From Aliiroseovarius sp. Z3 (GTDB lineage Bacteria > Pseudomonadota > Alphaproteobacteria > Rhodobacterales > Rhodobacteraceae), in the NCBI RefSeq assembly GCF_029105185.1, contig NZ_JAFMZK010000004.1, positions 1 through 64,000 of the forward strand: DNA of 64,000 nt. The letters run 5' to 3'. Shown piece after piece: positions 26,259 to 36,805 of this stretch (within the stretch, counting starts at the first letter, position 1; each line of letters begins with the position of its first letter). The position numbers and the translations under genes were made by a program. The notes under the pieces are model-generated. The model did not search any database. It saw only the letters and a list, made by a program, of their open reading frames with translations, and was not told where the DNA came from.

Positions 26259-27533
26259 ATGAGCGATATGACCGATACGAGCGGCCCCGTTCTGGCCGCA
26301 GATGGAACGCCGCTAAAGCGCAGCTTGGCAAAGGCACTCAGGCGACAGAAGCTTCGTGCGTTGATGCTGATCGCGCCGTTGTTGCTGTTCATCCTGGTCA
26401 GTTTCATTCTGCCGATTGGCGACATGCTGTATCGCTCGGTCGAAAACAAAATTGTGGTGAACACGCTACCGCGCTCGGTCGAAGCCCTGAGCGGCTGGGA
26501 TGCCGACAGCGGCGAGCTGCCTGACGAAGCGGTGTTCGCCGCAATGGCGGCAGACTTGCAAGAAGCCTATGAAGCCCGAGCGCATACCAGAGTCGGCTCG
26601 CGGCTGAACTATGAATATCCGGGCATCTCGTCGGTGTTTCGTAAGTCGGGGCGAAGCGCCGGTCGGTTCGACCTGGAAAGCGGCGGCCCCTGGAAAGAGG
26701 TATTGATCGACCTGGACGACGGCTGGGCCGACCCGGGTGTCTGGCGCACGATTCAAACCTATTCGCCGCCGGTCACGTCGGGTTATTTCCTGAACGCTGT
26801 CGATATGCGTGTGGGGTCGGACGGGGCGGAAATGCGCCCTGAAGCCGAGCGGATTTACATGAACCTGCTCGTCCGCACCCTGTGGATGTCGCTGCTGATC
26901 ACCTTCTCGTGCATCGTTCTGGCGTATCCCGTGGCGTGGCTTCTGGCGAACCTGCCAACCCGTCAGGCCAACCTTTTGATGATCCTGGTGTTGTTGCCGT
27001 TCTGGACATCGCTTCTGGTGCGAACCTCGGCGTGGAAAATCCTGCTGCAACAACAGGGCGTGATCAACGATATCCTTGTGTGGATCGGGCTGGTCGATGA
27101 CAATGCGCGGCTTATTATCATCAACAATCAGTTCGGTACGATTGTCGCGATGACCCATATCCTGCTGCCATTCATGATCCTGCCGATGTATTCAGTGATG
27201 CAGACCATTCCGCCCAGCTATCTTCGCGCCGCGAAAAGCCTTGGCGCTACGGACTGGACAGCGTTCTGGAGGGTCTATTTCCCGCAGACCATTCCGGGTA
27301 TCGGAGCTGGCTCGATCCTCGTGTTCATTCTGGCCATTGGCTACTACATCACGCCGGCACTGGTTGGCGGTACCAAGGGGACGTTCATCTCGAACCAGAT
27401 CGCGTTCCACATCTCGACATCACTCAACTGGGGTCTTGCCTCGGCGCTGGGTGCCATTCTTCTGGCGGTCGTTCTGGTCCTGTACTGGGCCTATGACAAG
27501 ATCGTCGGCATCGACAACGTGAAGCTGGGGTAA
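26259..27533 (+). CDS. Spermidine/putrescine-family ABC transporter, permease (PotB-like)
   Basis: A 424-residue inner-membrane protein. The first helix (about 34-56) is followed by an unusually long periplasmic stretch of ~145 residues before the remaining helices, which start near 205. The MetI-like coupling region (YLRAAKSLGATDWTAFWRVYFP) lies near 312-335. E. coli PotB is shorter and lacks this loop; the long loop occurs in some alphaproteobacterial homologues. The next permease starts 5 bp downstream. Confidence 0.9.
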   Translation: MSDMTDTSGPVLAADGTPLKRSLAKALRRQKLRALMLIAPLLLFILVSFILPIGDMLYRSVENKIVVNTLPRSVEALSGWDADSGELPDEAVFAAMAADLQEAYEARAHTRVGSRLNYEYPGISSVFRKSGRSAGRFDLESGGPWKEVLIDLDDGWADPGVWRTIQTYSPPVTSGYFLNAVDMRVGSDGAEMRPEAERIYMNLLVRTLWMSLLITFSCIVLAYPVAWLLANLPTRQANLLMILVLLPFWTSLLVRTSAWKILLQQQGVINDILVWIGLVDDNARLIIINNQFGTIVAMTHILLPFMILPMYSVMQTIPPSYLRAAKSLGATDWTAFWRVYFPQTIPGIGAGSILVFILAIGYYITPALVGGTKGTFISNQIAFHISTSLNWGLASALGAILLAVVLVLYWAYDKIVGIDNVKLG

Positions 27534-27538
27534 CGGAC

Positions 27539-28393
27539 ATGGCCAAACTTCCTCCTTATACGACGACCGGCCAGCGCATTTGGCATTATACGTTCCTGGT
27601 GATCTGCGGGTTGATCTTTTTCTTCCTGATCGCGCCGATTGCCGTGGTGATCCCGCTAAGCTTCAACTCGCAAAACTTCTTCACCTTCACCAAGGAGATG
27701 CTGAGTTTGGACCCCGATGGGTATTCACTGAAACACTATCGTGACTTCTTTTCGAACCCCGATTGGCAGAATGCCATGTGGAACTCGATCAAGATCGCGC
27801 CGGTTGCGACGGTGCTTTCGGTGTCGCTGGGCACTCTGGCCGCGATCGGGCTCAGCCAGCCGCATGTGCCCGCACGCCGGGCGATCATGGCGATCCTGAT
27901 TTCGCCGATGATCGTGCCGCTGATCATTTCGGCGGCGGGTATGTATTTCTTCTATTCGAAGATCAACCTTGCCGGCACCTATTGGGGTGTTGTGCTGGCC
28001 CATGCGGCGCTGGGCATTCCTTTTGTGATCATCACGGTGACGGCGACGCTGGTTGGGTTCGACCGGTCCTTGACGCGGGCGGCCGCGAATATGGGGGCGG
28101 ACCCGGTGACAACCTTCTTCCGCGTTCAGATGCCGCTGATCTTGCCGGGTGTCATCTCGGGGGCGCTCTTTGCCTTCATCACCTCATTTGACGAGGTTGT
28201 GGTGGTGATCTTCGTCGGGTCAGCCAAACAACAGACGCTGCCATGGCAGATGTTCACCGGCCTGCGCGAACAGATCAGCCCCACCATTCTGGCGGTTGCG
28301 ACGATCCTTGTGGCCGTGTCGATCGTGTTGCTGACAATTGTCGAACTTCTCCGCCGCCGCTCGGAACGGTTGCGTGGGATGAGCCCCGGCTGA
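27539..28393 (+). CDS. Spermidine/putrescine-family ABC transporter, permease (PotC-like)
   Basis: A 284-residue inner-membrane protein with six predicted helices. The coupling motif region reads RAAANMGADPVTTFFRVQMP near 180-200. It pairs with the upstream permease to form the channel. It is the last gene of the importer operon and is followed by a strong intrinsic terminator at 28420-28443. Confidence 0.92.
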   Translation: MAKLPPYTTTGQRIWHYTFLVICGLIFFFLIAPIAVVIPLSFNSQNFFTFTKEMLSLDPDGYSLKHYRDFFSNPDWQNAMWNSIKIAPVATVLSVSLGTLAAIGLSQPHVPARRAIMAILISPMIVPLIISAAGMYFFYSKINLAGTYWGVVLAHAALGIPFVIITVTATLVGFDRSLTRAAANMGADPVTTFFRVQMPLILPGVISGALFAFITSFDEVVVVIFVGSAKQQTLPWQMFTGLREQISPTILAVATILVAVSIVLLTIVELLRRRSERLRGMSPG

Positions 28394-28419
28394 TTGTCGC
28401 GCACCATCGAACCAAACAG

Positions 28420-28443
28420 CGGCACCCTTTCGGGTGCCGTTTT
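28420..28443 (+). terminator. Intrinsic terminator after the Pot-type operon
   Basis: Stem CGGCACCC / GGGTGCCG with loop TTTC, followed directly by TTTTC. It lies 27 nt after the permease stop. Confidence 0.85.
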
Positions 28444-28630
28444 CATTTCGGAAATCCAACCGCACTTAGATCAGAGAATTGTTAACCAAATTCAGGCATC
28501 CCTGTCGCGAATGTGCCGATGTGGGTCTGGCCGGGGAAGCACCCCCCTTGCAGCCCCTTTCCAGCGGCACTAACATCATGCGTCAGGGGCCGACCCAACG
28601 GCGCTGGCGTGAACATGAAAGCAGGCTGAA

Positions 28631-29260
28631 ATGCACGATTCTCTCGAAATTTATAACAACACCCTTGTGCCCATGGTTGTGGAGCAGACATCGCGGGGCG
28701 AACGGGCCTATGACATCTTTTCGCGCCTTTTGAAGGAGCGGATCGTGTTCGTGAACGGACCGGTTCACGACGGCATGTCCAGCCTGATCGTAGCACAGTT
28801 GCTGCACCTCGAGGCCGAGAACCCGAAGAAAGAGATCTCGATGTATATCAACTCGCCCGGCGGCGTGGTGACGTCGGGCCTGTCGATCTATGACACGATG
28901 CAATATATCAAACCGGCCGTGTCGACACTTGTTATTGGGCAAGCTGCCTCTATGGGGTCGTTGTTGTCAGTGGCCGGCGAAAAGGGCATGCGCTTTTCGC
29001 TGCCGCATTCGCGCATCATGGTCCATCAGCCGTCTGGTGGTTACCAAGGGCAGGCCACGGATATCATGATCCACGCAGCCGAGACCCAGAAGGTCAAGGA
29101 CACGCTGAACCAGATCTATGTGAAGCACACCGGAAACGCGTTGAAAGACGTTGAAAAAGCGCTGGAACGCGACAACTTCATGTCACCGCAAGAGGCCAAG
29201 GATTGGGGCCATATTGACGAGATCGTCGAGAATCGCGGCAAGGGAGATGACGAAGAATAA
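28631..29260 (+). CDS. clpP: ATP-dependent Clp protease proteolytic subunit
   Basis: A 209-residue serine protease that forms the 14-subunit chamber degrading unfolded or tagged proteins delivered by ClpX or ClpA. The catalytic triad is visible: S107 (GQAASMGS), H132 (MVHQPSGG) and D181 (ERDNFMS). Other landmarks are YINSPGG and the acidic C-terminal tail. The length is typical. clpX follows after 164 bp, with a hairpin between them, so the two may be partly uncoupled in expression. Confidence 0.97.
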   Translation: MHDSLEIYNNTLVPMVVEQTSRGERAYDIFSRLLKERIVFVNGPVHDGMSSLIVAQLLHLEAENPKKEISMYINSPGGVVTSGLSIYDTMQYIKPAVSTLVIGQAASMGSLLSVAGEKGMRFSLPHSRIMVHQPSGGYQGQATDIMIHAAETQKVKDTLNQIYVKHTGNALKDVEKALERDNFMSPQEAKDWGHIDEIVENRGKGDDEE

Positions 29261-29295
29261 TGATGCGGCCCGGTTCTAAATCGGGCATTGCCACA

Positions 29296-29336
29296 CCGGG
29301 TCAGGCACAGGGAAAAACCGGATTGTGCCTGCCCGG
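29296..29336 (+). promoter_or_regulatory. Long hairpin between clpP and clpX
   Basis: Arms CCGGG-T-CAGGCACA and TGTGCCTG-CCCGG form 13 base pairs with one bulged T and a 14-nt A-rich loop. No T-run follows, so it is unlikely to be a simple terminator. It may be an mRNA processing or stability element between the two genes. Confidence 0.5.
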
Positions 29337-29424
29337 ACACTGCCCTAGACTTGCGGTAACGGTAGCAACGGCCGCTCGATTGGGCGCAAACCGGGTTCCG
29401 GCGCGGACCCTATAGGACGAAATG

Positions 29425-30693
29425 ATGGCGAATAATTCTTCCGGCGACAGCAAGAACACACTCTATTGTTCGTTCTGCGGCAAAAGCCAACATGAAGTGC
29501 GAAAGCTGATTGCGGGGCCGACCGTATTCATCTGCGACGAATGTGTCGAGCTGTGCATGGACATCATTCGCGAAGAAACCAAGACGACCGGTCTGAAAGC
29601 CGCCGATGGTGTGCCGACACCGATCGAGATTTGTCAGGTTCTGGATGACTACGTGATCGGGCAAGCCCACGCCAAGCGTGTGTTGTCCGTTGCGGTCCAC
29701 AACCACTACAAACGCCTGAACCACGCCGCGGCGGCAGGCGATGAGATTGAACTGGCCAAATCCAATATCATGCTGATCGGTCCGACCGGATGCGGCAAGA
29801 CGCTGCTGGCGCAAACGCTGGCGCGCATTCTGGATGTGCCGTTCACCATGGCGGACGCGACCACGCTGACCGAGGCGGGATATGTTGGCGAGGATGTCGA
29901 GAATATCATCCTGAAGCTGCTTCAGGCATCGGAATACAATGTCGAACGCGCGCAACGCGGCATCGTCTATATAGACGAGGTCGATAAGATCACCCGCAAG
30001 TCGGACAATCCTTCGATCACCCGCGACGTGTCGGGCGAGGGCGTGCAGCAAGCCCTGTTGAAGATCATGGAAGGCACGGTTGCCTCGGTCCCGCCACAAG
30101 GCGGGCGCAAGCATCCGCAGCAGGAATTCCTGCAGGTCGACACGACCAACATCCTGTTCATCTGTGGCGGGGCGTTTGCCGGTCTGGACAAGATCATCGC
30201 GCAGCGCGGCAAGGGCTCGGCCATGGGCTTCGGCGCCGATGTGCGTGAAAACGATGACCGGGGCGTGGGCGAGTTGTTTCAGGAGTTGGAGCCGGAAGAC
30301 CTGCTGAAATTTGGCCTGATCCCGGAATTTGTCGGCCGTTTGCCAGTAATCGCGACACTGGAAGATCTGGATGCCGAAGCTCTGGTCACCATTCTGACCA
30401 AACCGAAGAACGCTTTGGTTAAGCAGTATCAGCGCCTGTTCGAACTGGAAGACGCGCAACTGACCTTTACAGACGATGCGCTGAAGGCCATCGCCAAGCG
30501 TGCCATTGAACGCAAGACTGGCGCGCGCGGCCTACGCTCGATCATGGAAGACATCCTGCTGGATACGATGTTCGACCTGCCGGGGCTTGAGAATGTCGAT
30601 GAGGTTGTGGTGAACGAAGAGGCCGTGACCTCGGACGCCAAGCCGTTGATCATCTATGGCGAGGCTGCGAAGGAAGAAGTTAGCGCAAGCTGA
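29425..30693 (+). CDS. clpX: ATP-dependent Clp protease ATP-binding subunit ClpX
   Basis: A 422-residue AAA+ unfoldase that recognises and threads substrates into ClpP. An N-terminal C4 zinc finger (C15, C18, C37, C40) is followed by Walker A GPTGCGKT (119-126) and Walker [11 protein letters not shown]. The pore loop and the ClpP-contacting IGF-type loop region follow ([15 protein letters not shown] is the conserved stretch after it). ATG 29425 has better spacing from AGGA than the adjacent ATG 29422. A strong terminator lies 38 nt downstream. Confidence 0.97.
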   Translation: MANNSSGDSKNTLYCSFCGKSQHEVRKLIAGPTVFICDECVELCMDIIREETKTTGLKAADGVPTPIEICQVLDDYVIGQAHAKRVLSVAVHNHYKRLNHAAAAGDEIELAKSNIMLIGPTGCGKTLLAQTLARILDVPFTMADATTLTEAGYVGEDVENIILKLLQASEYNVERAQRGIVYIDEVDKITRKSDNPSITRDVSGEGVQQALLKIMEGTVASVPPQGGRKHPQQEFLQVDTTNILFICGGAFAGLDKIIAQRGKGSAMGFGADVRENDDRGVGELFQELEPEDLLKFGLIPEFVGRLPVIATLEDLDAEALVTILTKPKNALVKQYQRLFELEDAQLTFTDDALKAIAKRAIERKTGARGLRSIMEDILLDTMFDLPGLENVDEVVVNEEAVTSDAKPLIIYGEAAKEEVSAS

Positions 30694-30730
30694 TCAATCC
30701 CGACACAATAGCCAAAAGGCCGAAAATCGA

Positions 30731-30755
30731 GCCACCGCCCGCGCGGTGGCTTTTT
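30731..30755 (+). terminator. Intrinsic terminator after clpX
   Basis: Stem GCCACCGC / GCGGTGGC with loop CCGC, followed by TTTTT. Confidence 0.9.
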
Positions 30756-30879
30756 CGTTGGACAGCAGAACTGCGCCAACCTGCCGCATTTCGCCCAAAG
30801 CCCGACGGAACCGCCGCAAAACACTGGACCTTCCGGCCCGCTTGCGCCATATGAAGTGAGAACAAAACCGGAGACTGAC

Positions 30880-31254
30880 ATGCGTTTCATCTTGTCCCTG
30901 CTGACCTGGTATCACCGCGAAACCATTGGCACGCGTCTGTTCACTTGGCGCAAAGGCGTGAAAGTGGGAGAGGATGAGCAAGGCAATGTCTTTTATCGCA
31001 ACCGCGATGACAGTCGCCGTTGGGTCATCTTTAACGGTGAGCCCGAGGCAAGCCGCGTCAGCCCCGATTGGCATGGTTGGCTTCATCACACGTTTGACAA
31101 CAGCCCGGCGGATGCACCGCTGGCCCACAAACCGTGGGAGAAGCCGCATCAGGACAACCTGACCGGCACTCCTCTGGCCTATGCGCCTGCAGGGTCGTTG
31201 CGCCAGAGCAAACCGGCTGACCGCCGCGATTACGAAGCCTGGCAGCCTGAGTAA
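30880..31254 (+). CDS. NADH:ubiquinone oxidoreductase 17.2-kDa subunit family (NDUFA12-like)
   Basis: A 124-residue protein of the NDUFA12 family, an accessory subunit of respiratory complex I in mitochondria and alphaproteobacteria. The family hallmarks are visible: an aromatic N-terminus with [40 protein letters not shown] and [15 protein letters not shown]. The ATG at 30880 follows GGAG with good spacing. Typical of the order, it is followed by mlaD, a DUF2155 gene and aat. It is not linked to the nuo operon here. Confidence 0.9.
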   Translation: MRFILSLLTWYHRETIGTRLFTWRKGVKVGEDEQGNVFYRNRDDSRRWVIFNGEPEASRVSPDWHGWLHHTFDNSPADAPLAHKPWEKPHQDNLTGTPLAYAPAGSLRQSKPADRRDYEAWQPE

Positions 31255-31305
31255 GCTTTCAGCGCCGTCAGACAGACCCGAGTTCCCTGATCGAAAAGGG
31301 TTGCT

Positions 31306-31761
31306 ATGAGCGATAGCCACACAACAGAAGTCGTTACCGGCAGCGTGGTTCTGGCCGCGGCGGTCGGGTTTTTCCTTTATGCCGGCCAAATCGTCGGGCT
31401 GTCCGGATCGGGTGGCAGCACCAGCTACTCGGCCTCTTTCCGTACCGCCGATGGTATTTCTGTCGGGACGGATGTCCGGCTGGGCGGCGTGAAGGTCGGT
31501 ACCGTCACCGGCATTGAGCTGAACCCGGAAACCTATCGTGCGGACACCGCGTTTACCGTGCAGTCCGATGTGGCGTTGCCCGATGACACGGCGATCATCA
31601 TTTCGTCCGAGGGGTTGCTTGGTGGTTCTTATGTCGAGTTGTTGCCCGGTGGTTCGCCGTTCAACCTGGAACCGGGGGCCGAGATCGAGGATACCCAAGG
31701 GTCCGTCAGCCTTGTCCAACTTCTGCTCAAATACGTCGCCGGAAGCGAGGATACAAAGTGA
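31306..31761 (+). CDS. mlaD: Outer-membrane lipid asymmetry protein MlaD (MCE domain)
   Basis: A 151-residue substrate-binding subunit of the Mla phospholipid transporter, anchored in the inner membrane. One transmembrane helix (about 11-31) is followed by an MCE/MlaD domain (YSASFRTADGISVGTDVRLGGVKVGTVTGIEL and SSEGLLGGSYVELLPGG). Other mla genes (E, F, B) are not in the window. The stop overlaps the next gene by 4 bp (GTGA). Confidence 0.92.
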   Translation: MSDSHTTEVVTGSVVLAAAVGFFLYAGQIVGLSGSGGSTSYSASFRTADGISVGTDVRLGGVKVGTVTGIELNPETYRADTAFTVQSDVALPDDTAIIISSEGLLGGSYVELLPGGSPFNLEPGAEIEDTQGSVSLVQLLLKYVAGSEDTK

Positions 31762-32120
31762 TCTTGCGCGCTGCCATGACGGCCGTTTTGCTGATCGCCA
31801 GTGCGGTTTGTGCCAGCGCGCAGACCGGCAAGGCGACCGGCGCGTTGCTGCGTGGTCTGGACAAGGTCTCTGGCACGCCCATCGACTTTTCGATGAAGGT
31901 TGGCGACACGGTCGAACTGGGCAAGCTGCGGGTCACGCTGGGCGAATGCCGCTATCCCACGGACAACCCATCAGGTGACGCTTATGCGTGGCTTGTGATC
32001 CGGGATGGGAACGACGATCAGACCACCTTTGAAGGTTGGATGATCGCCTCTTCCCCTGCGCTGAACGCGCTGGATCATCAACGCTATGACGTCTGGGTTT
32101 TGCGCTGCACGACAGACTGA
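31758..32120 (+). CDS. DUF2155-family periplasmic protein
   Basis: A 120-residue protein with a signal peptide (cleavage likely after ASAQ or CASA, about residue 19-22). A DUF2155 body follows ([34 protein letters not shown]...AWLVIRD). The GTG start at 31758 overlaps the mlaD stop. Two cysteines (in GECRYP and VLRCTTD) could form a disulfide. Its function is unknown. The last 37 bp overlap the 3-prime end of aat on the other strand. Confidence 0.88.
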   Translation: MILRAAMTAVLLIASAVCASAQTGKATGALLRGLDKVSGTPIDFSMKVGDTVELGKLRVTLGECRYPTDNPSGDAYAWLVIRDGNDDQTTFEGWMIASSPALNALDHQRYDVWVLRCTTD

Positions 32121-32740
32121 GCGTCGGGCAGGGGCTTGGACGTGATGTCCGCAGTGCCATGCGAAAGGGCGGCCTCTAACCTATCGTGATAGGTTTTGCG
32201 GGGGATTTCGATCGCACCCAAGCTGGCCAGATGCGGTGTCAGGAACTGGGTGTCGAACAGGGTGAAACCTGTATTTGCAAGGTGAAGGGTAAGATAGGCC
32301 AGAGCAATTTTTGACGCGTCACGATGACGCGAGAACATGCTTTCACCAAAAAACGCCCGTCCAAGTGTTACGCCGTAGACACCACCAACAAGCGCGTCGC
32401 CGTCCCACAGCTCCAGTGAATGGGCGTGGCCCATATGATGCAGTTGAGCGTACAAATCGAAGATGGTTGTGTTGATCCACGTCTCATCCCGTTTGGCGCA
32501 GGCCGCGACGGTGCCCGAAAAATCCCTGTTCAGCGCGACCTGAAACGGAGCGCGCCGAATGGTGCGCGCCAGGCTGCGCGAGATACGAAACCCATCCATG
32601 GGGAAAACCCCGCGCGCTTCTGGGTCCACCCAGAAGACGCGCGGATCGTCGCGGCCTTCGGCCATGGGAAATACACCCATCGCGTAAGCACGCAGCAGAA
32701 GTTCGGCGCTAAGGGGCGGCGGATCTTGGGGCGGGGCCAA
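32084..32740 (-). CDS. aat: Leucyl/phenylalanyl-tRNA--protein transferase
   Basis: A 218-residue cytosolic enzyme that adds Leu or Phe from tRNA to N-terminal Arg/Lys of proteins, marking them for ClpS/ClpAP degradation. Family landmarks are [46 protein letters not shown]-type sequence ([22 protein letters not shown]) and [17 protein letters not shown]. The likely start is TTG 32740, after TAGGGG. It lies seven bases after the accC stop, so it is in that operon. Confidence 0.94.
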   Translation of the reverse strand: MAPPQDPPPLSAELLLRAYAMGVFPMAEGRDDPRVFWVDPEARGVFPMDGFRISRSLARTIRRAPFQVALNRDFSGTVAACAKRDETWINTTIFDLYAQLHHMGHAHSLELWDGDALVGGVYGVTLGRAFFGESMFSRHRDASKIALAYLTLHLANTGFTLFDTQFLTPHLASLGAIEIPRKTYHDRLEAALSHGTADITSKPLPDAQSVVQRKTQTS

Positions 32741-32746
32741 CGGCCC

Positions 32747-34099
<1,353 letters not shown>

Positions 34100-34109
34100 G
34101 TGATGTCCC

Positions 34110-34613
34110 TTATTCGATGATCATCAGGGGTGCACCAAATTCAACGGGGGCACCATCTTCGACCAGAATGCGTTTGACCGTGCCAGCACGTGGCGCCGGG
34201 ATCTGGTTCATGGTTTTCATCGCTTCAACGATAAGAAGCGTCTGACCTTCTTCCACCTTGTCGCCGATGCTGACAAAGGCTGGCGTGCCCGGTTCAGCCT
34301 GAAGATAGACCGTGCCGACCATTGGTGATGGAACCGCGCCCGGATGACCTGCCGGGTCGTCTGACGCACGGGCAGAGCCGCCAGCGTCGGGAGCTGTCGC
34401 CGCAGGGGATGGTGCCGGTGCCGGAGCTGCCGCCACGGTCGGCGCCGCTGCGGTCATCTGTACAACCTCTTTCGCGCGGCTGACGCGGACGTTCAGGCTG
34501 TCATTTTCGCCATAGTCGCGCATGACCTCAACCTCGGACAGGTCATTTTCTTGTAGGATTTTCGCCAGTGCCTCGATGAAGGATACGTCATTTTCATGAT
34601 GTTTTTTCGTCAT
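34110..34613 (-). CDS. accB: Acetyl-CoA carboxylase biotin carboxyl carrier protein
   Basis: A 167-residue carrier. The N-terminal domain (1-50) is joined by an Ala/Pro-rich linker (about 55-95) to the biotinyl domain. The biotin-accepting lysine is K133 in EAMKTMNQI. It opens the accB-accC-aat operon; its promoter should lie in the 192 bp upstream. Confidence 0.96.
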   Translation of the reverse strand: MTKKHHENDVSFIEALAKILQENDLSEVEVMRDYGENDSLNVRVSRAKEVVQMTAAAPTVAAAPAPAPSPAATAPDAGGSARASDDPAGHPGAVPSPMVGTVYLQAEPGTPAFVSIGDKVEEGQTLLIVEAMKTMNQIPAPRAGTVKRILVEDGAPVEFGAPLMIIE

Positions 34614-34805
34614 GGGTCCTCACCCTTGTTTCTTTTGCCCAGTGTTTGCGCGGGCAATGCATGATTGCAACGCTTATAGGACGCTAGGTAAGGGGAGAAA
34701 AGCGATTAAAATGTACTGTGGAAAACCTGAGCTGTCGTTTCCTGCGAAACGCAAGCAGCGCGAACATGCTGCCCGAGGTGCGAAACGTAGCATTGAGCCG
34801 TCCAC

Positions 34806-35213
34806 TCAATCCCGAGTGGGCGCCGGCGGCTCACGGTCCGGAGTTGGGTCCGAGGCATGTTCTCCCCGGAAATCCATGCTGTCTTGATCAGATTGCTGAG
34901 CTCTTGCACGTTCGGTTTCTATCCGGGCCAGTTTTTGCTGGAGCATCTGGTCTAACTCCAGAACATTAACCTGAAAGCTGGGTGGCGGCCCGGCCAAAGT
35001 GTCGGGTTCGACCTCAACCTCTGTCGAGGCAGGAGCCGTCTTGTCCTGTGCTTGGAAAGCCGTGCTGTTGTGCGCCGCGTTGTGCATGTCGGCGCGCGCC
35101 TTCCCGGCATCCGGTGCGGCTTCTATCTTCGAGGTGTCAGGAGGTTTGCGTATGTGTGAATTGGCCAGCAGACTGGCCTGAGGCCCCATTGGGGCAGGTA
35201 TCGTGAATTCCAT
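34806..35213 (-). CDS. Hypothetical protein, probably disordered
   Basis: A 135-residue protein starting MEFTIPAPMGPQASLLANSH. The ATG at 35213 follows GGAGTGAGG. It is Ala/Pro/Asp/Glu-rich, with a short coiled-coil-like segment (VLELDQMLQQKLARIETERARAQQ) near 90-113 and a disordered acidic end. No family recognised. It lies between accB and a LuxR-type regulator. Confidence 0.55.
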   Translation of the reverse strand: MEFTIPAPMGPQASLLANSHIRKPPDTSKIEAAPDAGKARADMHNAAHNSTAFQAQDKTAPASTEVEVEPDTLAGPPPSFQVNVLELDQMLQQKLARIETERARAQQSDQDSMDFRGEHASDPTPDREPPAPTRD

Positions 35214-35315
35214 CGCCTCACTCCGTCTGCAGTTGGTCCCCACCGGCAACGAAAGTAATTAAGTATTCTTTCGAAAGTGTTAACGGGAACGCTCTGAAAT
35301 GGGGAGTGGTTAACG

Positions 35316-35858
35316 CTAGAGCGGCATACCCGAAAACTTCGCGACCAGCTCCGGCAGTTTGCGCGCCCCGAACTTTTGCAACAACCGCGCGCGATGGGCT
35401 TCGACCGTTCGATAGCTGAGGTTCAGCATCAGGCCGATTTCCTTTGACGTGCGACCCTGACAGGTCAGGATCGCGACATCCCGTTCCCGCGGCGTCAGTG
35501 CCACCACCGGCCGTTCAGCGGACAGGTCTGCAAAGCTCCAGACGCCTTGTTTGAATGGGTTTTCCGGCGTCAGGCTGGTTCCCCGCACGCGGCACCAGAA
35601 CAAATCGCCATCCAGTCGCCGCATGATGCGTTCGTCTTCGTAGCGACCCGTTTTCCGAAGGCGGTCGCCGCCAACCCGCTCGACCTTTTCGTAATCCTTC
35701 AGGGACGGGTACAACCGTTCCAGAGGCATGTCTTCAAATGCGCCCACGACATCGCCGAACATCTCGGCGAAGCGTAGATTGCATTGCCGCACGATCCGGT
35801 TTTCAGTCAGCGCAAGCCCGGTCGGCGCGTGCATGAAGGCAAGGTCCATTTGCGTCAT
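35316..35858 (-). CDS. PAS-like sensor with LuxR-type DNA-binding domain
   Basis: A 180-residue transcription regulator. An N-terminal PAS-like domain (about 5-115; THAPTGLA-like start, ...NLRFAEMFGDVVGAFEDMPLERLYPS) is joined to a LuxR/GerE helix-turn-helix (LTPRERDVAILTCQGRTSKEIGLMLNLSYRTVEAHRARLLQKFGA). There is no receiver domain, so it is not a classical response regulator. Start 35858 is chosen because AGGA lies 8 nt upstream; the longer frame has no family character. A 12-bp palindrome lies 30 bp upstream. Signal unknown. Confidence 0.82.
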   Translation of the reverse strand: MTQMDLAFMHAPTGLALTENRIVRQCNLRFAEMFGDVVGAFEDMPLERLYPSLKDYEKVERVGGDRLRKTGRYEDERIMRRLDGDLFWCRVRGTSLTPENPFKQGVWSFADLSAERPVVALTPRERDVAILTCQGRTSKEIGLMLNLSYRTVEAHRARLLQKFGARKLPELVAKFSGMPL

Positions 35859-35887
35859 TATGGCATCCTGCCAAAGGTTGCGCGGCA

Positions 35888-35899
35888 ATTCAATTGAAT
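35888..35899. promoter_or_regulatory. Perfect 12-bp palindrome upstream of the PAS-LuxR gene
   Basis: ATTCAATTGAAT is self-complementary and sits ~30 bp upstream of the regulator start codon. It could be an autoregulatory operator. A 12-bp A+T-rich palindrome can also arise by chance. Confidence 0.35.
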
Positions 35900-36084
35900 G
35901 CGATGTCGCGACGAACCCGAGTTGGGGGTGTTTGCTTCTTATGGGCGACCTGGATTTGTGTTGTGGCTGTGATGCCCACCAAATCGAACATTTCGGCGGC
36001 GAAACCACCAGCACGACGCCGTCTGAACAGCACAAAGTCGCGATTGATCGACATTCTTCGGCTCACGCCGCTTGACCGATCACA

Positions 36085-36111
36085 CAAAAAAGGCGCGTCC
36101 TAAGACGCGCC
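36085..36111 (-). terminator. Intrinsic terminator after the lipoprotein gene
   Basis: On the minus strand the stem GGCGCGTC / GACGCGCC with loop TTAG is followed by TTTTTT. It lies ~25 nt after the stop of the lipoprotein gene at 36136. Confidence 0.88.
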
Positions 36112-36135
36112 CCTTAATAAGCTGTGATGCGCCGA

Positions 36136-36417
36136 TCAAACCGGGCAGGGACGAGTGCGATAAGTGCCGTCGCCGTTCGAATATGCGCACTGGTTGGTGT
36201 GGTAGTTACGGGCAACCAAAAGCCCAGCCGCTGCACCTGCCAAAGTGGTCAGCACGGTCCAGTTCTTGTTCGCGCCGATCGCATTTGCTGTGATCAACCC
36301 GGCCCCAATACCGGCCACACCGCCAACGATGGTTTTTTCCTGATCGGTCAGCGGGCGATTACAGGCGGGTAAAGCCAGCGTTGCAACGCAGGCGAGGGTC
36401 AGAATGGTTTTCTTCAT
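36136..36417 (-). CDS. Small lipoprotein with glycine-zipper segment
   Basis: A 93-residue envelope protein. The signal peptide ends in a lipobox (LPAC, acylated C19). Two glycine/alanine-rich hydrophobic segments follow (GGVAGIGAGLITANAIGA and LAGAAAGLLVA), the glycine-zipper pattern of small outer-membrane proteins. The C-terminus holds two cysteines. An excellent site (AGGAGG) precedes the ATG. Function unknown. A terminator follows. Confidence 0.8.
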   Translation of the reverse strand: MKKTILTLACVATLALPACNRPLTDQEKTIVGGVAGIGAGLITANAIGANKNWTVLTTLAGAAAGLLVARNYHTNQCAYSNGDGTYRTRPCPV

Positions 36418-36805
36418 AGTATCCTCCTGGATGAATCATAAGTTCACCTTAGTTTGTAAGGATTTGTAGCGGCAAGGGAATGTTGTGCGCCGCGTCGGGG
36501 CAGTAAGCGGCGGGAACCCGCCAAGCGTGCTGGATTGCCTTGTAAGAGGTGTGGAAGATCGACGGATTCTTGCGTCACGAATGCCTTCGCGGTCTGAAAC
36601 ATTAGATGATTTGCTTGACATCTAGGTGGTCGCGACAAGCGCTGCTGTTGCTTTACACTTTCTGGTCAAACGGGAGTTTACCAAAGATAATTGTTCATTA
36701 AATATTTTATATCTATCAGAAATATTGTAAAAAGATCGGAAACAAGTCAGCGTTTTTGTAAAATCTTGGCAGTGACCCTGCTCAGGACGCCATGGGAGAA
36801 CGGCC
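36418..36805. other. Divergent intergenic region with A+T-rich core
   Basis: About 390 bp between the lipoprotein and the ScfR-like regulator. Positions ~36650-36770 are strongly A+T-rich and probably hold the regulator promoter. A five-codon open frame (ATG 36792, MGERP, stop TAA 36807) with AGGA upstream ends on the presumed first codon of the regulator. Confidence 0.5.

Noticed and set aside
35890-36087. 65-residue minus-strand open frame upstream of the PAS-LuxR gene
   Set aside because: Basic, low-quality product, weak start signal and overlap with the terminator at 36085; probably non-coding.
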